From assembly GCA_001770785.1 (NCBI GenBank), contig MERZ01000199.1, positions 5,517 through 11,177 of the forward strand: a stretch of DNA of 5,661 bases, written 5' to 3'. The translations under genes were made by a program, and so were the position numbers. This document shows positions 1-4,894 of this stretch, piece after piece (within the stretch, counting starts at the first letter, position 1; each line of letters opens with the position of its first letter). The notes beneath the pieces are model-generated. The model ran no database searches, was not told the origin of the DNA, and saw only the letters and a program-made list of their open reading frames with translations. The DNA comes from Burkholderiales bacterium RIFCSPHIGHO2_12_FULL_61_11 (GTDB lineage Bacteria > Pseudomonadota > Gammaproteobacteria > Burkholderiales > Burkholderiaceae_C).

Positions 1-342
1 CCGGGTGGCTTCGCTGCGTTTGGCGGCTTCCACGGTTTGATCGACCAGCGTGTGCATCGTGTAAGGCGCGTCCACTTCGGACCAGCCCAGCGCCAGCGCC
101 ACGCACAGCAGCGCGTCGGCCTCAGGCGGCGGTGGGCGCCTGGCCAGTTGCTGGCGCAAGGCCTCGGCGCGGCCCAGCCAGCGCAGCACATGAAAAGCGA
201 GCGCCTGAACGCCGGGCCGGAGCGCCTGGTCGACATCTTCCAGCGCGGCCGTCATGGATTGGCCGTCTCGCACCGCCATTAACAGGGAAGCCGCCCCTTG
301 AAGCTGGCGCCACAGAGGGACTTGGGTCGGGTGGTCTTGCAT
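1..342 (-). CDS. rsmB: RsmB (Sun) 16S rRNA m5C967 methyltransferase, N-terminal part (runs off left edge)
   Basis: Only the first 114 codons are present; the reading frame is open to base 1. The family methylates C967 of 16S rRNA with S-adenosylmethionine in the cytoplasm. The visible part is the NusB-like RNA-binding domain: an N-terminal 'VPLWRQLQGAASLLMAV' helix, then 'ALRPGVQALAFHVLRWLGRAEALR', then 'DALLCVALAL' and 'TLVDQTVEAAKR', which is the usual pattern of betaproteobacterial RsmB. The catalytic methyltransferase domain (cysteine motifs) lies outside the window. The ATG at 342-340 is preceded by AGGA five bases upstream (minus strand AGGAAACCG-ATG), which fixes the start. It lies 17 nt downstream of the M48-like fragment and about 215 nt downstream of lemA, same strand. 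I recognised this frame by translating it directly; antisense frames here are shadows. Confidence 0.88.
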   Translation of the reverse strand, partial: MQDHPTQVPLWRQLQGAASLLMAVRDGQSMTAALEDVDQALRPGVQALAFHVLRWLGRAEALRQQLARRPPPPEADALLCVALALGWSEVDAPYTMHTLVDQTVEAAKRSEATR

Positions 343-359
343 CGGTTTCCTGAAACATC

Positions 360-529
360 TCAAAAGATCGCATCGGGCCGCATCACGGCCGCGTCATCGC
401 GCCCCGCCAGCCAGCCCAGAAAGCCGGTGGCCAGGATCGCAGCGCCGGGCAGGGCCAGGAAGCCAAACAGCAGCAGCAGCCGACGGGTTTGCGCCCGCGC
501 CTCTTCTTGCCGGTCAAAAAACGCATCAT
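360..529 (-). pseudogene. Remnant of an M48-type membrane metalloprotease N-terminus, frameshifted and truncated
   Basis: Two adjacent ATGs (529-527 and 526-524) begin 'MMRF', then the frame turns into arginine- and cysteine-rich nonsense ending at 382. If one T is added to the T6 run (complement of 516-521), the product becomes MRFFDRQEEARAQTRRLLLL followed by FGFLALPGAAILATGFLGWLAG and a short polar tail ending at TGA 362-360, about 55 codons. That is a short amphipathic 'FF-RQ-ARAQTRRL' lead-in plus one transmembrane helix, as at the start of the M48 peptidases that commonly follow lemA. Those proteins are several hundred residues long with an HExxH zinc site; none of that remains before rsmB begins 17 nt later. 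No Shine-Dalgarno sequence is visible before either ATG. The assignment is from remembered family appearance. An alternative is a genuine small one-helix protein with an unusual start or a homopolymer sequencing error. Confidence 0.5.
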
Positions 530-542
530 TGAATCGAGAAAT

Positions 543-567
543 AAAAAAAGCCAGTGATCACAGCTGG
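543..567 (-). terminator. Weak stem-loop plus T7 tract at the lemA stop codon
   Basis: On the minus strand CCAG (567-564) pairs with CTGG (554-551) across a 9-nt loop, followed at once by C and a run of seven T (549-543) and then ATTT. The geometry is that of an intrinsic terminator, but the stem is only 4 bp and includes the lemA stop codon (560-558) in its loop. It may reduce transcription from lemA into rsmB; a chance T-rich stretch is equally possible. Confidence 0.3.
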
Positions 568-1151
568 ATGCGCACGGCCTGACGCTCCAGCGCGCTCTCG
601 GTGGCGCGCAGCATGGCCGACGGTGCAAAGCCAAACAGGCGGACAATCAGCAGCGCCGGAAATTGCCCCTGGGCATTGTTGTAGTCGAGCACGGCGTCGT
701 TGTAGGCCTGGCGGGCAAAGCCGACCTTGTTTTCGGTGCTTGCGAGTTCTTCGCTGAGATCGCGAATGGTCTGATCCGCCTTGAGTTCGGGGTAGGCCTC
801 GGCCAGCGCGAACAGATGCCCCAGACTGCCGCTCAGGGCCTGCTCGGCCACCGCCAGGGCAGTCACGGCAGCGGCATTGGCCGGGTGGCTGCGCATGGCC
901 TCGCTGGCGCTGCGCGACTGGTTGCGCGCGGCAATCACCGCTTCGAGCGTGCTCTGCTCGTGCTGCAGGTATTTTTTGGCGGCGTCGACCAGATTGGGAA
1001 TCAGGTCGTAGCGGCGCTTGAGCTGGACATCGATCTGGCCGAAGGCATTGCCGATGGTGTTTTTGAGCCGCACCAGGCGGTTATAGGCACCGACGGCCCA
1101 GAACACCAGCAAGGCAGCCAGGCTGATGGAAAAAAGCGTACTCATGGACAT
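558..1151 (-). CDS. lemA: LemA family membrane protein
   Basis: The 197-residue product is a full-length LemA protein, which is anchored by one N-terminal helix with the coiled helical bundle outside or in the periplasm; the biochemical role of the family is not established. Residues 5-23 (LFSISLAALLVFWAVGAYN) form the membrane segment. The family hallmark follows: YNRLVRLKN at 23-31, then a Q-IDVQLKRRYDLIPNLV block (39-55) and 'YLQHEQSTLEAVIAARNQ' (61-78). 'NKVGFARQAYNDAVLDYN' (141-158) precedes the typical QFP (163-165) and LFGF (172-175). I chose ATG 1151 because AGGA lies 8-11 bases before it on the minus strand; ATG 1145 is a possible alternative. The frame stays open to 1250, but that extension lacks family similarity and is probably leader. 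Its usual partner, an M48 protease, survives only as a fragment downstream. Confidence 0.93.
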   Translation of the reverse strand: MSMSTLFSISLAALLVFWAVGAYNRLVRLKNTIGNAFGQIDVQLKRRYDLIPNLVDAAKKYLQHEQSTLEAVIAARNQSRSASEAMRSHPANAAAVTALAVAEQALSGSLGHLFALAEAYPELKADQTIRDLSEELASTENKVGFARQAYNDAVLDYNNAQGQFPALLIVRLFGFAPSAMLRATESALERQAVRIQL

Positions 1152-1444
1152 GGAAAGATTCCTGGGGGGGTAGCGAACGGCAGACCGGGGCGTTTTGCTG
1201 GCGGATTCTTCAGCGATTTTGCCAGGGCTTTCCGAGAGCGTAACGGCCATTTTCAGCGCCTCGACAAGGCGGCTCCAGATGGCCCATCAATCGCTACTAT
1301 TTTAATAGCTATTAACACCCCTAGCATATGGCGAGTTCCAGGAATGAAACACCCGCGAGCGCCGATCAGGCAATCCGCGAGGCCTACCATTCATTGCCAC
1401 AGCGGTATGATGACCGTTTTTGTCCTCAATCCAGCCGACCCTCC
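1152..1444. other. Divergent intergenic region between lemA and the thioesterase gene
   Basis: This 293-base stretch separates two genes transcribed away from each other, so both leaders and promoters should be here. It contains an AT-rich island at about 1294-1316 inside otherwise GC-rich DNA, holding a palindrome described separately. TATGAT at 1406-1411 resembles a -10 box on the plus strand, but no -35 element is seen at the right distance. I found no convincing sigma-70 promoter on either strand. Open frames on both strands through here (for example minus from 1250 and plus from 1328) are in-frame extensions of the neighbouring genes without family similarity. Confidence 0.6.
1292..1316. 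repeat. AT-rich palindromic element, resembles a Comamonadaceae dispersed intergenic motif
   Basis: TTAATAGCTATTAA at 1302-1315 is a perfect 14-bp palindrome. The preceding CTATT-TT-AATAG (1297-1308) forms an overlapping inverted repeat, so two alternative hairpins share the AATAG half. From memory, strings of the form GCTACTA..TTAATAGCT are scattered between genes in many Comamonadaceae genomes, usually continued by a GC-rich GCTAGCGC part that is absent here. It could be a decayed copy of that repeat, or an operator for the divergent genes. Confidence 0.5.
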
Positions 1445-1903
1445 ATGATCAGAGAGCCCAACAAAAACGTCTTCTCCAGCGACATGCTGGTCCGCTTTTC
1501 GCACTGCGACCCCGCCGGCATCATTTTTTATCCGCATTATTTCGTCATGTTCAATGGCTTGGTCGAGGACTGGTTCAACCACGCCCTGAACATCGATTAC
1601 GCGGGCTTCATCACCAACCGCCGCCTCGGCCTGCCCATGGTCAACATTCAGTGCGACTTCGTGGCGCCTTCGAAGATCGGCGAGGTCATCACCCTGACCC
1701 TGAAGGTAGAACGCATCGGCAACAGTTCGATCCTGCTTCTGGTTCAGGCACTCTTCGAAGGCAAGGTGCGGCTGTCGTCCAAGCTGACCCTGTGCGTCAG
1801 CTCCTTCGCCACCGGCCGCGCCGTGCCCATTCCCGACGACCTGCGCCAGCGCCTGAACGAATTCACGGGTTGCCAGCTTGACGTGCCGCGACGACACGCC
1901 TGA
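1445..1903 (+). CDS. 4-hydroxybenzoyl-CoA thioesterase family (hot-dog fold) acyl/aroyl-CoA thioesterase
   Basis: The 152-residue product has the length and fold signature of the 4HBT/YbgC thioesterases, which hydrolyse aroyl- or short acyl-CoA esters to the free acid and CoA in the cytoplasm. The active-site motif is RFSHCDPAGIIFYPHYF (residues 17-33); Asp22 matches the catalytic aspartate of 4-hydroxybenzoyl-CoA thioesterase. The 'FNGLVEDWFNHAL' helix (36-48), 'GLPMVNIQCDFVAPSKIGEVITL' (62-84) and 'SKLTLCVSSFATGRAVPIPDDLR' (112-134) complete the domain. I chose ATG 1445 because family similarity begins just after it. The frame is open back to ATG 1328, but the extra 39 residues look unrelated. 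No Shine-Dalgarno sequence is seen at either start. It converges on the acyl-CoA dehydrogenase gene and may belong with that CoA-ester pathway. Similar thioesterases occur in 2-aminobenzoyl-CoA and related aromatic clusters; the substrate cannot be read from sequence. Confidence 0.87.
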   Translation: MIREPNKNVFSSDMLVRFSHCDPAGIIFYPHYFVMFNGLVEDWFNHALNIDYAGFITNRRLGLPMVNIQCDFVAPSKIGEVITLTLKVERIGNSSILLLVQALFEGKVRLSSKLTLCVSSFATGRAVPIPDDLRQRLNEFTGCQLDVPRRHA

Positions 1904-1925
1904 CGTTCTTCGCGTCTGAAGAACG
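1904..1925. terminator. Stem-loop between convergent genes, possible two-way terminator
   Basis: CGTTCTTC and GAAGAACG form a perfect 8-bp stem with a 6-nt loop (GCGTCT), directly after the thioesterase stop codon and 50 bases beyond the end of the acyl-CoA dehydrogenase gene. Its position between converging genes suits a shared terminator. No T tract follows on either strand (CCCCCCTTA on plus, TCAGGCG on minus), so it is not a textbook intrinsic terminator. Confidence 0.45.
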
Positions 1926-1975
1926 CCCCCCTTATCCGGGCGGTTCAAATCGTCCCGTTCGGGCTGGGCCTGACC

Positions 1976-3160
1976 CTAGAGGCCGCCCTGAACCGGCTGC
2001 ACATCCTTGAGAATTTCGCGCCCAATAATCAGCTTTTGGACTTCGGTGGCACCTTCGTAAATGCGTAACGCGCGGATATCGCGATAGAGCCGCTCGACCG
2101 CCATGCCGGATTTGACGCCGAGGCCGCCGAATAGCTGTACCGCCTTGTCGATCACTTGCTGCGCGGATTCGGTGGCGACCATCTTGGCCATCGCGACCTC
2201 ACGCGTGGCCTGCGTCTTGAGGCAGTCACGTGTCCATGCCGCGCGATAAGTGAGCAGCGCGCTACTGTCGATTCCCGTGGCCATGTCCGCCAGCGCGGCC
2301 TGAGTGAGCTGAAAATCGGCCAGGGTATGGCCGAACATGCGGCGCGACACCGAGCGCGACAGCGCCTCATGCAGCGCATGCCGGGCAAAACCCACGGCCG
2401 CGGCGGCCACGCTGGTGCGGAAAATGTCGAGCGTCTGCATCGCGGTCTTGAAGCCGGCACCGGCTTGCCCCAACAGGTTTTCCGCCGGCACGCGGCAGTC
2501 GGTGAAGCGCAGGGTGGCAAGCGGATGCGGCGCCATGGTGTCGATGCGCTCTGCAATTTCCAGTCCCGGCCTATCCGCATCGACCACGAAGGCGGAAATG
2601 CCGCGGCTGCCCGGCGCTTCGCCGGTGCGGGCAAACACGCAATAGAAATCGGCAATCCCGCCGTTGGATATCCAGGTTTTTTCGCCATTGATCACATAAT
2701 GCGCGCCGTCCCGCCGGGCACTGGTGGCGATGGCACCGACGTCGGAACCAGCGTCAGGTTCCGATAGCGCAAAGGCGGCGATAAGCCGTCCTGCGGCAAC
2801 CTTCGGCAGATACTTCTGCTTGAGCGCTTCCGAGCCTGCGAGGGAGATGGCACCGCTGCCCAGCCCTTGCATCGCGAACGCAAAATCGGCCAATCCCGAT
2901 CGGCGCGCAAGATTCTCGCGCAACAAGCACAGCGAACGCACGTCGATGACGTCGCGCGCGCCGCCAAAGGCCTTGGCCACGGCGTAACGCAGCCAGCCGC
3001 CTTCGCCCAATTGAGCCACCAGCGATCTGCATGCCTGGTCAACGTCGGTCGGCTGCGCAACATCGGGCAGGTGGTCCGCCGCCCAGGCGTTGAACTCGCG
3101 TGCCAGGGTGCGATGGCTGTCGTCGAAAAACGGCCACGCCAGGTAGTCTTGCTCGATCAT
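1976..3160 (-). CDS. Acyl-CoA dehydrogenase (FAD-dependent)
   Basis: The 394-residue product is a full-length acyl-CoA dehydrogenase, which introduces an alpha,beta double bond into an acyl-CoA and passes electrons through FAD to electron-transferring flavoprotein. The first family signature is [13 protein letters not shown] (131-143), followed by [10 protein letters not shown] (159-168) in the FAD/substrate middle domain. The C-terminal helical domain has [16 protein letters not shown] (272-287) and the second signature [20 protein letters not shown] (342-361). Glu369 in RIYEGATE sits where the medium- and short-chain enzymes carry their catalytic base. ATG 3160 is preceded by GAGGAG with an 8-nt gap, a strong ribosome binding site. 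It lies 93 nt after the NnrS-like gene on the same strand, with an FNR-like box between. The chain length or ring nature of the substrate is not evident; with the ligase and thioesterase nearby, an aromatic-derived or branched acyl-CoA is plausible. Confidence 0.92.
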   Translation of the reverse strand: MIEQDYLAWPFFDDSHRTLAREFNAWAADHLPDVAQPTDVDQACRSLVAQLGEGGWLRYAVAKAFGGARDVIDVRSLCLLRENLARRSGLADFAFAMQGLGSGAISLAGSEALKQKYLPKVAAGRLIAAFALSEPDAGSDVGAIATSARRDGAHYVINGEKTWISNGGIADFYCVFARTGEAPGSRGISAFVVDADRPGLEIAERIDTMAPHPLATLRFTDCRVPAENLLGQAGAGFKTAMQTLDIFRTSVAAAAVGFARHALHEALSRSVSRRMFGHTLADFQLTQAALADMATGIDSSALLTYRAAWTRDCLKTQATREVAMAKMVATESAQQVIDKAVQLFGGLGVKSGMAVERLYRDIRALRIYEGATEVQKLIIGREILKDVQPVQGGL

Positions 3161-3253
3161 CTGTTGCGCTCCTCGTTAAGGTTGATTCTCATCAGTCGAT
3201 ATCCCCGAATACGCTGCACTGACACGGGCCGGATCGGCGACGCGGGCATCCCG
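3161..3253. other. Gap between the NnrS-like gene and the acyl-CoA dehydrogenase gene
   Basis: This gap holds the dehydrogenase ribosome binding site and the FNR-like box. It also contains two small GC hairpins near the end of the upstream gene: GCGGG/CCCGC with a 3-nt loop (3242-3254, touching the upstream stop codon) and GCCG/CGGC with a 3-nt loop (about 3228-3238). Neither is followed by a T tract, so read-through of the two genes as one operon is possible. I see no clear -35/-10 pair. Confidence 0.5.
3182..3195. promoter_or_regulatory. FNR/DNR-type box upstream of the acyl-CoA dehydrogenase gene
   Basis: TTGAT-TCTC-ATCAG matches 9 of the 10 defined bases of the CRP/FNR-superfamily consensus TTGAT-N4-ATCAA. 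Its centre is about 28 nt before the start codon of the dehydrogenase. That is too close for classical activation at -41.5 unless the transcript start lies inside the gene, so repression, or a chance match, should be considered. The NnrS-like and DUF2249 genes just upstream belong to families often controlled by such regulators. Confidence 0.4.
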
Positions 3254-4564
3254 CTAGGCCTGCGGTTTGGGAGCAGTTGGCACGTCAATCCCGGGCGCGA
3301 TCTGCGTCATGCGCTGCCATGCGTTGACAAAAAAAACGCCAAAAGCCGCAGCGCCAAGCACGCCCACGACAGCGCTCGCACGTACCAGCCAGACACTATC
3401 AAGCAGCACCGCCACAAGCAGCGTGAGCAGGGCCGCAACATGGCTATAGAAATGGATGTCCAGCGGACGCTGCGCCGTCAGGCTGGAGGGTGTCGGAGGA
3501 CGACGCCGGCCGGCGCCCGCGTGCATGGAGGCAAGAAAGGGAACAATGCGTGACAGCACGCCCAGCAGCATGGTCAGCAAACCGCCCACCAACAGCACAC
3601 CAAACAAGGTTGGCCCGCTCACTGTCAACACCTGAAACTCCAGCGCCAGCGCTGCCAAAAAGCTTGCGCCCAAACCAGTCCAGCCGAGTCGCACCAGCAC
3701 AAACGATTTGCCCAGCCCCTGGCGCATGCCGGTGCGCAGCGACTGCACCATCAATGCCACGTGAATTGCGAAGGCCACGGCGCCGATACCGAGGTACAGG
3801 CGAAAGAAGTGCGTCGGCAGCATGCCAAATGACACCAGCAGCGCCAGCGCAAGTGCGACGATGGCCAGCGCAACCGACAGGCTGGCCCAACGCGGTGCCG
3901 GGTTGTCGGACAGCGCGAACATCGGCACCAGAATGTAGGAAAGCCCCATCACCAGCATACCCATGAAGCCGTAGCCGGCAAAGGTGACATGCAAACCAAT
4001 AGCGCTCTGACGCTCAAACAAGGCCAGGCCGCTGTACCCACCGGCCAGTGACAGACCGGTGCCGAGCAAGACCAGCAGTGACCAGCACGCAGCCCAGCCA
4101 TGCACCACCACCAGCCGCATCCCCTTGGCGCCCCGCAGGTTGCGGACTAGCAGAAACAGGAAGATCAGCAAAGCGCTCGCCAACGCTATCGCACCCCCCA
4201 GCAGGACCGTCGGCGCAGCGCTCGCCATGCCGCTGGTCAGACCTACCACGCCTGCGGTGTAAAGACTCCAAACCAGGTCATAAGGCCACTTGGCTGCTGG
4301 AACGGCCTGCCGGGTCGCCACTGGGAGCAGTTGCAGACTTGCGCCAATCGCCGTCATCATCAGCACCCCCAGCGTAAATAGGTGCAGCGAAGCCAATGGC
4401 CAACCCAGGCCACCCGCAAACCGGGGGACTGACGGTGCCGCCCAAAGGAGTGCCAGCCAGGCGAGCCCCTGGAACAGAACCGCCGTTGCGAAGAAGCGAA
4501 ATGGAATCGATGGCGCCAGCAAGCGCCCCTTTGCACCCCCCAGGAATGTGCTGGCGATTGCCAT
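3254..4564 (-). CDS. NnrS-like / cytochrome-oxidase-subunit-I-like polytopic membrane protein
   Basis: The 436-residue product is almost entirely hydrophobic, with about 12 transmembrane segments (near 21-43, 57-82, 98-114, 117-140, 150-175, 186-215, 225-247, 254-275, 287-310, 318-345, 372-392, 396-415) and a loose basic loop at 350-368. Conserved-looking histidines in helices (H61, H192, H268) and the paired motifs H61..LGVLMMTAIG..LLP81 and H192..GYGFMGMLVMG..LVP214 suggest haem or metal binding, as in NnrS and haem-copper oxidase subunit I relatives. Those relatives are typically found beside nitrite and nitric-oxide reductase genes and with DUF2249. The ATG overlaps the DUF2249 stop by one base (TGATG), and AGGG lies 6 nt upstream, so translational coupling is likely. 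The family call is moderate: NnrS itself has different histidine motifs, and this may be a separate oxidase-like branch. Confidence 0.62.
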   Translation of the reverse strand: MAIASTFLGGAKGRLLAPSIPFRFFATAVLFQGLAWLALLWAAPSVPRFAGGLGWPLASLHLFTLGVLMMTAIGASLQLLPVATRQAVPAAKWPYDLVWSLYTAGVVGLTSGMASAAPTVLLGGAIALASALLIFLFLLVRNLRGAKGMRLVVVHGWAACWSLLVLLGTGLSLAGGYSGLALFERQSAIGLHVTFAGYGFMGMLVMGLSYILVPMFALSDNPAPRWASLSVALAIVALALALLVSFGMLPTHFFRLYLGIGAVAFAIHVALMVQSLRTGMRQGLGKSFVLVRLGWTGLGASFLAALALEFQVLTVSGPTLFGVLLVGGLLTMLLGVLSRIVPFLASMHAGAGRRRPPTPSSLTAQRPLDIHFYSHVAALLTLLVAVLLDSVWLVRASAVVGVLGAAAFGVFFVNAWQRMTQIAPGIDVPTAPKPQA

Positions 4565-4887
4565 CAGGAGCCCTTTGACAATCTCAGCCGAACCTCACCG
4601 GTCTCACCTTCAATGCGCTGCGCAATCCAGCCGCGCTGCGCCAACTCTGCATACAGGGGCACCGGATCGCGGTCGTGGTGGACGATCACCGGCGTTGCAT
4701 CGAGAACCGACTCGACCAGCTTGATGATGGCGACAAGTGGCGCGGGGGGAGCAAGTCCACGCGCCTCGATGTGGATGCCGTCGGTGTCACGCCATTGCTC
4801 GCCGGGCGTTCGCGCAGATCTCGCGCTCTCGCTACAAATTTCGCGGGGCGCGGTTTTGGGCAGGACGGCACACATGGGTTTTTTCAT
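4564..4887 (-). CDS. DUF2249 domain protein
   Basis: The product is 107 residues. Residues 1-37 are an unrecognised polar lead. Residues 38-103 match the DUF2249 pattern: IHIEARGLAPPAPLVAII (38-55), a short amphipathic helix, VIVHHDRDPVPLYAEL (67-82), RGWIAQRIEG (85-94) and EVRLRL (98-103). The domain is small and soluble with a TusA-like alpha/beta layout; its biochemical role is not settled, but it recurs beside nitric-oxide, hemerythrin and NnrS-type genes. The ATG at 4887 is 7 nt after the ligase stop and is preceded by GATGAGG only 2 nt away, an unusually tight spacing. An internal ATG at 4875 is possible. The overlap with the next gene implies co-translation with the NnrS-like protein. 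Confidence 0.78.
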   Translation of the reverse strand: MKKPMCAVLPKTAPREICSESARSARTPGEQWRDTDGIHIEARGLAPPAPLVAIIKLVESVLDATPVIVHHDRDPVPLYAELAQRGWIAQRIEGETGEVRLRLSKGS

Positions 4888-4894
4888 GGCCTCA

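Noticed and set aside
383..529. 48-residue unshifted frame beginning MMRFLTGKKRRGRK as a real small protein
   Set aside because: It ends in a Cys/Trp/Arg-rich stretch typical of a wrong frame, while the neighbouring frame yields a well-formed membrane helix.
1406..1411. TATGAT as a -10 promoter box for the thioesterase gene
   Set aside because: No -35 element at 16-18 bp spacing; the only TTGCCA nearby is just 5 bp away.
663..1448. Plus-strand open frame of 261 codons antisense to lemA
   Set aside because: Shadow of lemA: it has no family features, whereas the minus strand encodes the full LemA signature.
1391..1948. Long minus-strand open frame (185 codons) antisense to the thioesterase gene
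   Set aside because: It mirrors the plus-strand gene in GC-rich DNA, has no recognisable domain, and the plus strand carries an unmistakable 4HBT active-site motif.
1932..1960. tRNA T-arm-like string GGTTCAAATC, possibly a tRNA fragment or attachment site
   Set aside because: The flanking bases do not form the T stem (two mismatches), and no matching acceptor or anticodon arm is found upstream.
2156..3553. Plus-strand open frames of about 200-230 codons across the acyl-CoA dehydrogenase and NnrS-like genes
   Set aside because: Arginine- and histidine-rich products typical of antisense frames in high-GC DNA; both real genes have family signatures.
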